From an uncultured Bacteroidota bacterium (GTDB lineage Bacteria > Bacteroidota > Bacteroidia > NS11-12g > UBA955): DNA of 29,727 bases. The DNA lies in contig CAIRMY010000197.1 in NCBI GenBank assembly GCA_903879775.1, positions 1 to 29,727 on the forward strand, in the 5' to 3' direction. Every line of letters starts with the position of its first letter. The stretch's first letter is position 1. Positions 7,875-16,598 of this stretch are shown here, in pieces. The position numbers and the translations under genes are program-made. The notes beneath the pieces were generated by a model. That model was not told the DNA's origin, did no database searches, and saw only the letters and a program-made list of their open reading frames with translations.

Positions 7875-9086
7875 ATGAAACAAAACGATGTACTTGTTGT
7901 TGGATCGGGTATTGTAGGATTGACAACGGCTTATCAACTTTTGCTTGAAAACGCTGAATTACACCTCACTGTTCTCGAGAAAGAAATGACCGTAGCAATC
8001 CATCAAACGGGAAACAATAGTGGCGTTATTCATTCTGGAATTTATTATAAACCAGGCAGTTTGAAAGCTAAAAATTGCATTGAAGGATATGATTCATTGA
8101 TACAATTTTGCAAACAAGAGCACATTGAATATGATTTATGTGGTAAAATCATTGTAGCCACCAAGGAATCTGAATTAACAGCTTTGGAAACTTTATATCA
8201 ACGAGGGATACTGAATGGACTGAATGGATTGAAATATTTGTCGGCAAGTGAGATTAAAAATTACGAGCCGCATTGCATTGGCATTAAAGGCATATTTGTT
8301 CCTCAAACAGGGATTGTCAATTATAAAAAAGTTTGTGAAACTTTGCGCGATAAAATTTCGGACTTTAAAAATGCAGCGATTGAATTTGGATTTGAAGTAC
8401 AAAACATTCAAAATACAGAAAATGGTGTCATTGTGCAATCAAGCGAGGGAACTCGAATTGAAGGCCGTTTTTTAGTGAATTGCGGTGGATTATATTGCGA
8501 TAAAATTGCCGAAATGGCGGGAGAAAAGTTAGATGTTAAAATTATACCATTCAGAGGCGAATATTATAGTTTAAAGCCAGAGAAATCATCCCTCGTAAGA
8601 AATTTAATCTATCCAGTTCCTGATGCCAATTTTCCATTTTTAGGCGTTCATTTTACCAGAAGAATTTCCGGCGAAATTGAAGCCGGACCCAATGCAGTAT
8701 TTGCATTTCGACGGGAAGGGTATAAGAAAACAGACTTTAAACTTTCCGAGTTTTTAGAAAGTATTCTTTGGAAAGGTTTTAGAAAAGTTGCAATGAAATA
8801 TTGGCGAACTGGATTGGGCGAATATTATAGGTCGTTTTCTAAAAGAGCATTTACCAAGGCATTGCAAGGATTGGTTCCAGAAGTGCAAATTGACGATTTA
8901 GTGCCGGCCGGAGCGGGGGTTAGGGCGCAAGCTTGTGATAGAGAGGGTGGACTAATCGATGATTTTTACATCCAAGAAACCAAGAATTGTGTGCATGTTT
9001 TAAACGCTCCAAGCCCAGCGGCAACGAGTTCATTTTCAATTGGAAAGCATGTAGCATCCCTCATTTTAGAAAAATTAAAAAAGTAA
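7875..9086 (+). CDS. lhgO: L-2-hydroxyglutarate oxidase
   Basis: 403 residues, FAD-dependent and probably peripheral at the inner membrane. It oxidises L-2-hydroxyglutarate, a side product of TCA enzymes, back to 2-oxoglutarate and passes electrons to the respiratory chain. The N-terminal Rossmann motif GSGIVGL (about 10-16) binds FAD, and the family signature HQTGNNSGVIHSGIYY follows at about 43-58. The C-terminal substrate domain holds GAGVRAQACDREG and the closing NAPSPAATSSFSIG segment that completes the flavin site. Length fits LhgO/YgaF. A glycerol-3-phosphate dehydrogenase-like oxidase is unlikely because of this signature. The next gene begins 6 bases after the stop. Confidence 0.9.
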   Translation: MKQNDVLVVGSGIVGLTTAYQLLLENAELHLTVLEKEMTVAIHQTGNNSGVIHSGIYYKPGSLKAKNCIEGYDSLIQFCKQEHIEYDLCGKIIVATKESELTALETLYQRGILNGLNGLKYLSASEIKNYEPHCIGIKGIFVPQTGIVNYKKVCETLRDKISDFKNAAIEFGFEVQNIQNTENGVIVQSSEGTRIEGRFLVNCGGLYCDKIAEMAGEKLDVKIIPFRGEYYSLKPEKSSLVRNLIYPVPDANFPFLGVHFTRRISGEIEAGPNAVFAFRREGYKKTDFKLSEFLESILWKGFRKVAMKYWRTGLGEYYRSFSKRAFTKALQGLVPEVQIDDLVPAGAGVRAQACDREGGLIDDFYIQETKNCVHVLNAPSPAATSSFSIGKHVASLILEKLKK

Positions 9087-9092
9087 AGCGAG

Positions 9093-9704
9093 ATGTCGGA
9101 ATTGTTAATCATATTGAAGAAATATCTTCCTGAAGGCAGTGCGGATTACGCGCATGATATTTTATGGAAATATGGAATTCAACTCCGAATTAAAAAACCC
9201 AGAGCCACCAAACTTGGCGATTATAGGCCTCCAAAACCAGGAGAAGCCCATCGAATTTCAATTAATAAAGATCTCAACAAATTCGCTTTTTTGGTGACAT
9301 TTCTTCATGAGACCGCACATCTAATTAACTTCGAAAAACGTGGTTTCAAGGTGCAACCGCATGGTTTGGAATGGAAAGAGGAATTTAAAGTTGTGACCCA
9401 ACCAATGTTGCACGAAACAATTTTACCCAATGATGTGCAACATGCTTTAAACCGCTATTTGAAAAATCCGAAGGCAAGTAGTTGCACAGATCCCTTTTTG
9501 TTTAAAACACTAAGAAATTACGACGATCGTCCCGATCATATGGTCTTAGTAGAGTCAATTCCATTTCAAACTGTGTTTCAAACCAAAGATGGAAGGATAT
9601 TTAGAAAACTCGATAAGCTGAGAAGTAGATTTCGTTGTGTTGAAGAGAAAACGGGGAAAATTTATCTAGTTCCCGGATTGATGGAAGTTGAAGTAGTCCT
9701 CTAA
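9093..9704 (+). CDS. SprT-like zinc metalloprotease-fold protein
   Basis: 203 residues, cytoplasmic. The zincin motif HETAH lies at residues 72-76, with Glu73 as the catalytic base. A third ligand, His90, is in PHGLEWK, as in SprT/Spartan proteins. The region upstream (about 45-60, EAHRISINKDL) is the beta strand that normally precedes the zinc helix. The C-terminal part (about 140-200) is beta-rich, but the four-Cys zinc ribbon of classical SprT is not evident. Eukaryotic Spartan cleaves DNA-protein crosslinks; bacterial SprT is poorly understood, so a protease role is inference. It starts 6 bases after lhgO and is probably co-transcribed. Confidence 0.8.
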   Translation: MSELLIILKKYLPEGSADYAHDILWKYGIQLRIKKPRATKLGDYRPPKPGEAHRISINKDLNKFAFLVTFLHETAHLINFEKRGFKVQPHGLEWKEEFKVVTQPMLHETILPNDVQHALNRYLKNPKASSCTDPFLFKTLRNYDDRPDHMVLVESIPFQTVFQTKDGRIFRKLDKLRSRFRCVEEKTGKIYLVPGLMEVEVVL

Positions 9705-9734
9705 ATTTCAATCGCGTTTATTGCAAATATCTAA

Positions 9735-9766
9735 TTTGTTGGTTGTATAAATGTAACCTATTTTTG
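9735..9766 (+). promoter_or_regulatory. Bacteroidota-type promoter for the GT2 gene
   Basis: TTTG at 9735-9738, a 20-base spacer, then TATTTTTG at 9759-9766. Both elements match the TTTG-N19-21-TAnnTTTG consensus exactly. The predicted transcription start (about 9770) is roughly 5 bases before the ATG at 9775, a near-leaderless arrangement. Confidence 0.65.
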
Positions 9767-9774
9767 TGTTTTAT

Positions 9775-10491
9775 ATGAAAACACTGTCAATTGTTATCCC
9801 CGCTTATAATGAAGGTCCAACCATTCACCATATTTTGAATAAAATTCAAACTGTTCAATTGATTGGTGGAATTGAAAAGGAAATTATCATTGTAAATGAT
9901 TGTTCAAAAGACAATACATGGGAAATCTTGCAGGAATATAAAAACAGCCATCCAGAGTTAAATCTTCAACTTTTTGCTCATGAAGTTAACAAAGGAAAGG
10001 GTGCCGCACTTCATACAGGAATTCAAAAGGCAACAGGTGATGTTGTTGTGATTCAAGATGCCGATTTAGAGTACGATCCAAATGAGTTTAATATATTGTT
10101 GAAACCAATTTATGACAATGTTGCTGATGTTGTATTCGGTAGTCGTTTTATGGGTGGGAAACCTCACCGCATATTGTTCTTTTGGCATAGCATTGGAAAT
10201 AAATTCTTGACGTTTTTAAGCAATATGTTCACCAATTTGAATTTAACAGATATGGAAACTTGCTATAAAATGTTCCGTAGAGAAATTATTCAAGGCCTAG
10301 TTTTAAAGGAAAAACGATTTGGTTTCGAACCTGAAGTTACGGCTAAAGTTGCCAGAGTACCCAATGTTCGAATTTATGAAGTTGGTATTAGTTATTATGG
10401 AAGAACCTTTGAGGAAGGGAAGAAAATTGGCTGGAAAGACGGTTTTCGAGCAATTTATTGCATTCTAAAATACAATTTGTTTTCTAAGTAA
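9775..10491 (+). CDS. Family 2 glycosyltransferase, polyprenyl-phosphate sugar synthase type (DPM1-like)
   Basis: 238 residues from the ATG at 9775; a GTG three codons earlier overlaps the -7 promoter element and is unlikely. The GT-A fold is clear: SIVIPAYNE at 5-13, VNDCSKDNT at 40-48 and the metal/nucleotide site DADLEYDP with D95 and D97. FGSRFMGG and a DMETCYKMFR segment match the dolichyl/polyprenyl-phosphate mannose or glucose synthase branch. No membrane helices are visible at the C-terminus, so this is the DPM1-like soluble form. It would load a sugar onto a lipid carrier at the cytoplasmic face. The GT-C gene begins at the very next base and is the likely user of that product. Confidence 0.85.
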   Translation: MKTLSIVIPAYNEGPTIHHILNKIQTVQLIGGIEKEIIIVNDCSKDNTWEILQEYKNSHPELNLQLFAHEVNKGKGAALHTGIQKATGDVVVIQDADLEYDPNEFNILLKPIYDNVADVVFGSRFMGGKPHRILFFWHSIGNKFLTFLSNMFTNLNLTDMETCYKMFRREIIQGLVLKEKRFGFEPEVTAKVARVPNVRIYEVGISYYGRTFEEGKKIGWKDGFRAIYCILKYNLFSK

Positions 10492-11952
10492 ATGCTTCAA
10501 CATTTCCTTCAATTTTGCTCACAGAGAAAGTGGTTTTTATCACTCGTTTTTTTGGGGTTAATTGCAGGTTTGTGTTGCATCCGGAATGGTCATGAATGGG
10601 GCGATGATTTTGCATTGTATTTATCTCAAGCAAATGCAATTTTAAAAGGAAATACTCATCAACTCGCTGAGTACAATACTTGGTCAATGCAAAACTCGGA
10701 TGGTACCTTGGGTCCGTTTTTATATCCTCCAGGTTATCCTTTGTTTTTAACATTATATCTCAAGTTTTTACCATTTAATTGGGTGGGAATAAAAATATTT
10801 CAATGGCTATTTTATATGTTAGGGACTTATGCATTTTACGTTTTCATTGCATCTTTTAAAGTCAAATTGCCGAAAACTTGGATTTTATGCCTGTTGGCAA
10901 TCGTTCTAATCCATCCCAAAATCATTGAGTTTTCAGATCGAATCATGAGCGATTTGTGGTTTTTAGTCACTGTTTACCTATTCTTCTATTTTTTATATAC
11001 AACTGAATACCAATCTTTTTCAAAGAAAATTCTAATCGGATTGTCTCTTGTTCTTGCTTCCCTTACCCGTGTAAATGGATTTTTATTGATTGGTTCTTGG
11101 TGGATTTATCTGATTTCAAATGATGAAAATAGCAAAGTTAAATTGAAAGACTTCCTCTACTCTTTGCCATTTATTTTAGTGGTGTTTTATTTTAAAAAGA
11201 TTGATGGTCAATATGAATCAAATCATATCGATTTGTTATCAAACATCACCTTATCGTCTGTGTTGGGTAATTTATCTCTTTATTACAAACAAATAGGACA
11301 ATATGTTATATGGCATTTGGGTTTTTTGCCTGAAACTGGTTATGCATTTGGGATAATCTTATTGTTTTACTTCGGATTTGCTCTGAAATCTAAGGAACGA
11401 TTGAAATTATTTGCACCGATTTTGGTTTGGATCTTCCTGAATTTTGCACTGATTGTGATTTGGCCAATTGCGCAGGGGAGCCGATATTTACTGCCAATTA
11501 TTCCGTTTATAATTTGGATATCTATTCTTGGATTTAACGATTGGATACAAAATCAGAAATGGAATCGTTGGATATCAATTGGGTTCATTTTATTAATTGT
11601 GATACAATCATTTGCATCCATGTTTTTTTACCGTGTTGTTTATAATAACAATAAGGTTATTGGGACAACCCAAAATGATATTTATGAGAAACTGAAGTTA
11701 ATAGTTCCTGATCATGAGGTGGTTGCATTCGACAAGCCTAGATGGCTCCATTTGGTTACGAATAAAAAATGTGTGCGAAAGGAATCTGATAGTTCTTTTT
11801 TTAAATCAAAGGCCCAATTTAGGCTCATCACCAATAAAAGCATGTACAGCAATCGCTTTAAAAAGTTGAATGATTCTAGGCTCGATTCGATTTATGGCAA
11901 TGCAGATTTTACATTGTACAAAAGGAACGATTTAATTCCGAGGAAAAAGTAA
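10492..11952 (+). CDS. GT-C type membrane glycosyltransferase (PMT/ArnT-like)
   Basis: 486 residues with about ten membrane helices, an inner-membrane enzyme. After the first helix (about 15-31) an acidic pair, D38-D39 (EWGDDFALYLSQA), sits where GT-C enzymes carry the catalytic Asp. A downstream YPPGYPLF (about 78-85) is the loop motif typical of this fold. The last ~100 residues form a soluble extracytoplasmic domain. Such enzymes transfer a sugar from a polyprenyl-phosphate donor to an outer acceptor (protein, lipid or glycan). The ATG directly abuts the GT2 stop with no gap, so the two probably form a donor-synthase/transferase pair. Acceptor unknown. The 3' end overlaps the convergent secreted-protein gene by 21 bases. 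Confidence 0.7.
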   Translation: MLQHFLQFCSQRKWFLSLVFLGLIAGLCCIRNGHEWGDDFALYLSQANAILKGNTHQLAEYNTWSMQNSDGTLGPFLYPPGYPLFLTLYLKFLPFNWVGIKIFQWLFYMLGTYAFYVFIASFKVKLPKTWILCLLAIVLIHPKIIEFSDRIMSDLWFLVTVYLFFYFLYTTEYQSFSKKILIGLSLVLASLTRVNGFLLIGSWWIYLISNDENSKVKLKDFLYSLPFILVVFYFKKIDGQYESNHIDLLSNITLSSVLGNLSLYYKQIGQYVIWHLGFLPETGYAFGIILLFYFGFALKSKERLKLFAPILVWIFLNFALIVIWPIAQGSRYLLPIIPFIIWISILGFNDWIQNQKWNRWISIGFILLIVIQSFASMFFYRVVYNNNKVIGTTQNDIYEKLKLIVPDHEVVAFDKPRWLHLVTNKKCVRKESDSSFFKSKAQFRLITNKSMYSNRFKKLNDSRLDSIYGNADFTLYKRNDLIPRKK

Positions 11953-13146
11953 ACTTTTCTGAAATTTGATCACCTGACCTTTATTTCCAACCACCCACAA
12001 TGCATTCCCGCTCCATTGACAAGTGTTAATGCCTTTTATATTGCTCAGTGTCTGGTCTATCAGTTTTTTATTCTTGAGGGACATTGAAGTGGTTTTCATA
12101 TTTGAGAGTTTATCAATGCCATTTGAGCCAACTGCAATACCAAAATATTCTTTAGATTTAGGATTGTATTGCATGGCAATGCCACTTCTGTAACCATTTT
12201 GAGATAATTGTGTATGTGAAATGGCAATTTTTGATTGAATTTCAGTGTTTTTCAATGTATATTTAACTTTTGACAATTCAATGACGTACGAGAATGAGTC
12301 CTTTGTGTTCGGATATTTCCAATGTCCCCCAACACAAAACAAGCGATTGTTTATCAGTTGCATCCCATAAATCCCCCATCCTTCACCTGAAGGAAATTTC
12401 AATTGATACGGAAAGGTTAAAAATTCAAAAGTTTCTTTGAGTTTGTTTGGATTAAATGTTAAAATGACTTGTCGAACCTCACCTGCATTGTTTCCGCCAC
12501 CTGCAAAATAGAAATCCATCATGACGTTATTTCCAGTTTTGGTTTTCTGAAGATTTAAGAGATTGTATACCAAAGAAGTTCCGCTTGCCGCGTACATCGA
12601 AGAGAGATTTTCGGTGGCTAAATTCCATGAACCATTTGGAAGAGGGTACCAATGATCTCCGAAATCGGAAGTATACAGTGCTACAAAATGTTTTGTATTT
12701 GAATGATTCAATTGATGATTGAAAAGTGAATCGGGTAATGGGTCACCGAGGGCAATTCCAACTCCTGTTTGGGAGTTTATTTCGAGTACATCGAGAAAAA
12801 TGCCAGGTCTGTTGTCGGCATAAACTGTTTTCCATGTTTTACCATGATTGGTTGTTTTTAAAATTACAGCACTATCTCCTGCGCTCATGATAATTGCAAT
12901 TTGATTGTTCACAGCATGAATATCTCTAAAATCTTTTCTGGAAAATCCAATTGGGTTGAGTGTATCAAATGAAATACCGGAATTATTTGTAAATAACACA
13001 GTGCCTTTTGATCCTGAAGTCCACATTTCAAATTCAGATAAAGCCGCTAGCCCTCGAAACGATTGAGAAAGTGCAATGTTGACATTTGAAATACAAATAA
13101 TTGCAATAAATATTTTGAAATAATTGATAGCCAATGCTTTTTTCAT
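11932..13146 (-). CDS. Secreted Asp-box (BNR/YCF48-like) beta-propeller-type protein
   Basis: 404 residues. The N-terminal signal peptide is about 1-28 (basic start, hydrophobic Ile/Ala run, ALSQS), so it is exported. Three Asp-box-like repeats are visible: TNNSGISF (about 53-60), TTNHGKTW (about 98-105) and TSDFGDHW (about 159-166), the pattern of sialidase/YCF48-type propeller blades. The rest is beta-rich. Relatives in Bacteroidota are often labelled oxidoreductase without evidence; I see no cofactor motif. Its 3' end overlaps the convergent GT-C gene by 21 bases, so transcription of the two may interfere. It is divergent from the universal-stress-like gene across 60 bases. Function unknown. 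Confidence 0.7.
   Translation of the reverse strand: MKKALAINYFKIFIAIICISNVNIALSQSFRGLAALSEFEMWTSGSKGTVLFTNNSGISFDTLNPIGFSRKDFRDIHAVNNQIAIIMSAGDSAVILKTTNHGKTWKTVYADNRPGIFLDVLEINSQTGVGIALGDPLPDSLFNHQLNHSNTKHFVALYTSDFGDHWYPLPNGSWNLATENLSSMYAASGTSLVYNLLNLQKTKTGNNVMMDFYFAGGGNNAGEVRQVILTFNPNKLKETFEFLTFPYQLKFPSGEGWGIYGMQLINNRLFCVGGHWKYPNTKDSFSYVIELSKVKYTLKNTEIQSKIAISHTQLSQNGYRSGIAMQYNPKSKEYFGIAVGSNGIDKLSNMKTTSMSLKNKKLIDQTLSNIKGINTCQWSGNALWVVGNKGQVIKFQKSLLFPRN
12075..12082 (+). repeat. TGAGGGAC octamer, copy 2
   Basis: Antisense to the Asp-box protein gene, where the complement reads TCC CTC (Ser-Leu). Confidence 0.6.
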
Positions 13147-13156
13147 AATATAATAA

Positions 13157-13188
13157 CTTGTTAAAGTAACAGAAGTTTGTTTTCTTTG
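13157..13188 (+). promoter_or_regulatory. Candidate promoter for the universal-stress-like gene
   Basis: CTTG at 13157-13160, a 20-base spacer, then TTTCTTTG at 13181-13188, one base off TAnnTTTG. Predicted transcription start is about 13192, giving a 15-base leader. It sits in the 60-base divergent gap. Confidence 0.4.
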
Positions 13189-13206
13189 TTACAAATTAAA
13201 TAGCCT

Positions 13207-14007
13207 ATGGATAAAACTACTACAAAAATTTTATTTTCATTCGACAAATTCGTGAATTCTGAAGAAGTGATACAAGCGGCCGTTGCGGTTGCTCGTAAAA
13301 GCAATGCTTCATTGGAGTACGTCATGACCGATGAATCTGGGGCCATTGGTTCTGGAAGTGGTGATGATGTAAAAAGTAATTTCAAATTGAAACATGGTGT
13401 TCAGTTAGAAATTTCTAATTATCCAGGTGCTTTCTGGAAAGCTTTGGCAAAAGCTGCTGAAAATCTAGCTGCTACATTGGTAGTTGCGGGCTCACAGCCG
13501 GCCAAACCGGGATTGTTAGGAGGAGGAATGACATCAAAGATGGATGGTTTTACATGCTCAATTTTGTATTTGAATGACAAAACAAAATGGGTTGTTCCAA
13601 CAGATATTTTAATGCCATTGGATTCTAATTCAGAAACCCGTCAAAAGTTTTTCCCGGTATCACATTGGGCAAAATTATTTTACACAAATGTTGAAGTGGT
13701 TGGTCTGAAAAAATCAGAAAAAGGTGAAGACGCAAAAATGAGTCACATTTACACTATTCAAGGATACAACTACATGATTGAAAAAGGAATTCGTGTTAAG
13801 TCAACCGAGTTAGAAGCTTCTACTGATATTGTGAATGCTCTATTAAAACATTCTGAAGCATTTAGGAACAAATGGATGGCCGTATTAAGCAATGCCGAAG
13901 GTGTTTTTAAAATCAGTGCTTTTCAAAAAGTTTGTGAAGAAGCCACGTTCCCGTTATTAATTGTTCCATATCATGAACCAATAGGTTTAGGTGGCTCTGG
14001 ATATTAG
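13207..14007 (+). CDS. Universal-stress-like protein with two Usp-type domains
   Basis: 266 residues, cytoplasmic. It begins with KILFSFDKFVNSEEVIQAA, a beta strand followed by a helix as in Usp proteins. A first domain spans about 1-135 and ends near VVAGSQPAKPGLLGGGM, which resembles the Usp nucleotide-binding Gly-rich loop but is not canonical. A second domain (about 137-260) starts WVVPTDILMPLD and ends FPLLIVPYHEP, the usual last strand of a Usp domain. Tandem Usp proteins are common in Bacteroidota. Whether it binds ATP is unclear. It is a single-gene unit: a terminator follows within 22 bases. Confidence 0.6.
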   Translation: MDKTTTKILFSFDKFVNSEEVIQAAVAVARKSNASLEYVMTDESGAIGSGSGDDVKSNFKLKHGVQLEISNYPGAFWKALAKAAENLAATLVVAGSQPAKPGLLGGGMTSKMDGFTCSILYLNDKTKWVVPTDILMPLDSNSETRQKFFPVSHWAKLFYTNVEVVGLKKSEKGEDAKMSHIYTIQGYNYMIEKGIRVKSTELEASTDIVNALLKHSEAFRNKWMAVLSNAEGVFKISAFQKVCEEATFPLLIVPYHEPIGLGGSGY

Positions 14008-14028
14008 AATTTGAAATTTGTCGATTTC

Positions 14029-14057
14029 AAAAGACGCTGAAGGGCGTCTTTTTTTTT
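14029..14057 (+). terminator. Intrinsic terminator after the universal-stress-like gene
   Basis: AAAAGACGC (14029-14037) pairs with GCGTCTTTT (14044-14052) around a six-base loop and runs into a T tract ending at 14057. Confidence 0.9.
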
Positions 14058-14124
14058 GCACTATTCACAAAGTTGGGAAAATTGATTATGACAGCTGCTG
14101 TAAATTAACGAAATTGCGACAATT

Positions 14125-14901
14125 ATGGTCAACATCAGAACATTACAATCGTTTATTGAAAGTGGTACAACGCCAGAAATATTATTTTGGGTAGGTTGTG
14201 CTGGAAGCTATGATGAAAGAGCACAGAGAGTGAGCAAAGCATTTGCGAATATATTGGAAAAGGCAAATGTATCATTTGCAATCTTAGGTGCAGAAGAGGG
14301 TTGTACTGGTGATCCGGCTAAAAGAGCGGGAAATGAATTTCTATTTCAAATGCAAGCCATGCAAAATATTGAAGTATTAAATGGTTATGGAGTGAGTAAA
14401 ATTGTAACCGCTTGTCCGCATTGTTACAATACTTTAAAAAATGAATACCCAAATCTTGGGGGAAATTATGATGTAATTCATCACACTCAATTTATAAACG
14501 AACTTCTCAATGATGGTCGTTTGGCAATTGAAGGTGGTGCATTTGCAGGTAAAAAAATTACATATCACGATAGCTGCTATTTGGGTAGGTCTAACGGGAT
14601 ATATGAAGCGCCGAGAATGGTGATGGAACGTTTGGACGCCGATTTAGTGGAAATGAAACGTTGTAAAACAAATGGTTTTTGCTGTGGTGCCGGCGGTGCT
14701 CAAATGTTTAAAGAAGCCGAAAATGGGAAAAAAGAAGTGAATGTTGAACGCGCCGAGGAAGCAATCAATACAGGTGCCGATATCATTGCAGTTAATTGTC
14801 CTTTCTGTATGACAATGATGCGAGATGGTACCAAACACTTTGAAAAAGAAAATGAAGTTCAAGTTTTAGATATTGCGGAATTAATTAACCACCAATTATG
14901 A
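14125..14901 (+). CDS. CCG-domain Fe-S oxidoreductase subunit (HdrB/GlpC/LutA-like)
   Basis: 258 residues, soluble. Two CCG modules are visible. The first has C25, C60 and C97-x2-C100 (CPHC); the second has C151, C186-C187-G (CCGAGG) and C225-x2-C228 (CPFC). In HdrB these cysteines bind non-cubane clusters that handle disulfide or quinone electron transfer. In Bacteroidota such subunits usually follow a 4Fe-4S dicluster protein, but none is present here, as the previous gene ends in a terminator. It begins a four-gene run with a 1-base gap to the next gene. Substrate unknown; it could be an orphan partner of a dehydrogenase encoded elsewhere. Confidence 0.8.
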   Translation: MVNIRTLQSFIESGTTPEILFWVGCAGSYDERAQRVSKAFANILEKANVSFAILGAEEGCTGDPAKRAGNEFLFQMQAMQNIEVLNGYGVSKIVTACPHCYNTLKNEYPNLGGNYDVIHHTQFINELLNDGRLAIEGGAFAGKKITYHDSCYLGRSNGIYEAPRMVMERLDADLVEMKRCKTNGFCCGAGGAQMFKEAENGKKEVNVERAEEAINTGADIIAVNCPFCMTMMRDGTKHFEKENEVQVLDIAELINHQL

Positions 14902-14902
14902 T

Positions 14903-15391
14903 ATGCTAATTCCTAATTTACCGGGTCATTCAAGAGTATGGATTTTTGCATCAAATAAATTATTATCAGAAGCAGAAATTCAAGATGTTTCTATGCTCAT
15001 GAATTCATTTACGGCTCAGTGGCAATCTCATGGAACCCAACTTATAGCTGCGTTTGAACTCATTCACGACTCTATTCTAATTGTGGCCGTGGACGAATCT
15101 GTTGAACCCCCTTCCGGCTGTAGTATCGATAAAGTGTTTAGATTGTTGAATCAAACCACTATCGATTTCTTTCAAAGAACATTGGTTTGGATTCCATTTT
15201 GTAATTCAGCAAAAATCATTACCCAAGAACAAGCTATTTTGCAATATAAGCATGGTGATTTAAATCAAGAAAGTCTGGTTGTGAATACCTTGGTAGATAC
15301 CTTAGATCAAGCCCGAGAGCAATTATACATTCCATTGAAAGATAGTTGGATAGCTCAAAAAATAACACGATACAATCAATATGAAGGATAA
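14903..15391 (+). CDS. Small conserved Bacteroidota protein of unknown function
   Basis: 162 residues, soluble, no signal peptide. Features resembling a Bacteroidota family I recall are an early SRVWIFASNKLL segment, a SFTAQWQSHGTQL stretch near 40-52, a PSGCSIDKVFRLL segment near 70-82 and a C-terminal TLVDTLDQAREQLYIPLKDSW. Family members are sometimes called ABC transporter ATPase, but I see no Walker A or B motif and reject that label. It starts 1 base after the CCG gene and its last codons overlap the MFS gene by 11 bases, so the three are likely co-expressed. Confidence 0.65.
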   Translation: MLIPNLPGHSRVWIFASNKLLSEAEIQDVSMLMNSFTAQWQSHGTQLIAAFELIHDSILIVAVDESVEPPSGCSIDKVFRLLNQTTIDFFQRTLVWIPFCNSAKIITQEQAILQYKHGDLNQESLVVNTLVDTLDQAREQLYIPLKDSWIAQKITRYNQYEG

Positions 15392-16595
15392 ACGAATTGC
15401 AATATTATTTTTAACAATATTTATTGATTTACTCGGTTTTGGAATCGTCATTCCCATCTTGCCTAACCTGGCTAAAACGATGGCCATAACGAGCCATATG
15501 TCGTTTAATCCTGATTATGCAGTTGGTATTATTGCAGCAGCTTTTTCGGTGATTCAATTCTTATTTGCTCCAATGTTCGGTTCTCTTTCCGATAGAATTG
15601 GGCGTCGACCAATTATTTTGGGTAGCATCCTAGTGAATGCTATTGGGTATTTCATTTTTGGTATCGCTGGTAATTTTCTGATTCTCTTAATTTCGAGGAT
15701 TGTTTCAGGTTTTGGAAGCGCCAATATTTCTGCTGCTCAAGCATATATTGCCGATATTACAACCCCAGCCGACCGAGCCAAGAAAATGGGAATCATTGGT
15801 GCTGCTTTTGGACTTGGTTTTGTTTTTGGACCCCCAATTGGTGGTTATTTGTTTCTCGCTGGCGGGCTTTATTACGTGGGTATTTTCACGGCTGTTCTTT
15901 GCCTATTTAATTTTGTTTTGGCCTTTTTGTTTTTGCCAGAAAGCAATACCAATAAATCAGCCCATAGAAGAAAAGCATCCGATACGTTTAAGGGAATGTT
16001 TCAAGTTTGGAACATTGAAGTTATTGGCGAACTTTTTCTCATCAATTTTATTTATATCATGGCCTTTAGTATGATGCAAGTCAATGGCAGCGTACTTTGG
16101 AAAGAAAAATATGGCCTCAATGAAAAAGAAGTTGGAAATATTTTTGGAATGATTGGTGTTGCAGGGGCAATTGTACAAGGTCTACTAATTGGTGTTTTTT
16201 CTAAGAAATTGGGGTTGAAGAAAATGTTGTTAATTGGGTGCCCATTGGTAGGTATTGGATTGGCAATCATTCCATTGCCGCCTAATATAGAATGGTTTTA
16301 TATAAATCAAACAATTGCAATTATCTTGCTGTCGGTAGGCAATGGGTTACTCATGACGTCAATAAATTCACTGGTTTCAATTAACTCACCGGCTCATGCC
16401 CAAGGAACAATGTTGGGCACTTTGCAAAGTCTTTCATCTCTGTCAAGAGTCGTAGGTCCTTTGATGGCTTCTTTTTTGTACGCTCAATCTAAAGAATTAC
16501 CATTCGTTACAGCTGGAGTTTTTATGTTCGGAATATTTTTTTTAGCCATTAAGCTATCTAAAAAGCTAAAATCTGAGAATATTTCTCACGCCTAA
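15381..16595 (+). CDS. Major facilitator superfamily exporter, TetA/drug-efflux type
   Basis: 404 residues, twelve predicted membrane helices. The first helix carries the DLLGFGIVIPILPNLA signature of the DHA1/TCR branch. Motif A of the family is GSLSDRIGRRP in the helix 2-3 loop (about 66-76), and GFGSANISAAQAYIADIT (near 110-130) is motif B/C-like. A cytoplasmic loop near residue 190 is basic. These proteins export drugs or metabolites with proton antiport. Similarity to TetA is structural; tetracycline resistance should not be assumed. Its ATG lies 11 bases inside the preceding gene, and the GT4 gene starts 3 bases after its stop. Confidence 0.85.
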   Translation: MKDKRIAILFLTIFIDLLGFGIVIPILPNLAKTMAITSHMSFNPDYAVGIIAAAFSVIQFLFAPMFGSLSDRIGRRPIILGSILVNAIGYFIFGIAGNFLILLISRIVSGFGSANISAAQAYIADITTPADRAKKMGIIGAAFGLGFVFGPPIGGYLFLAGGLYYVGIFTAVLCLFNFVLAFLFLPESNTNKSAHRRKASDTFKGMFQVWNIEVIGELFLINFIYIMAFSMMQVNGSVLWKEKYGLNEKEVGNIFGMIGVAGAIVQGLLIGVFSKKLGLKKMLLIGCPLVGIGLAIIPLPPNIEWFYINQTIAIILLSVGNGLLMTSINSLVSINSPAHAQGTMLGTLQSLSSLSRVVGPLMASFLYAQSKELPFVTAGVFMFGIFFLAIKLSKKLKSENISHA

Positions 16596-16598
16596 GGT

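Noticed and set aside
9766..9768. GTG at 9766 as the GT2 start
   Set aside because: It overlaps the last base of the -7 promoter element; the ATG at 9775 places the GT-A fold correctly.
13147..13206. Promoter on the - strand for the Asp-box protein gene
   Set aside because: A TTTG and a TACTTTAA-like element exist, but the spacing is about 23 bases and the -7 match is poor.
14903..15391. ABC transporter ATPase label for the 162-residue protein
   Set aside because: No Walker A, Walker B or ABC signature motif is present.
15381..16595. Tetracycline resistance determinant
   Set aside because: It shares the MFS branch signature but nothing visible fixes the substrate, and there is no mobile or resistance context.
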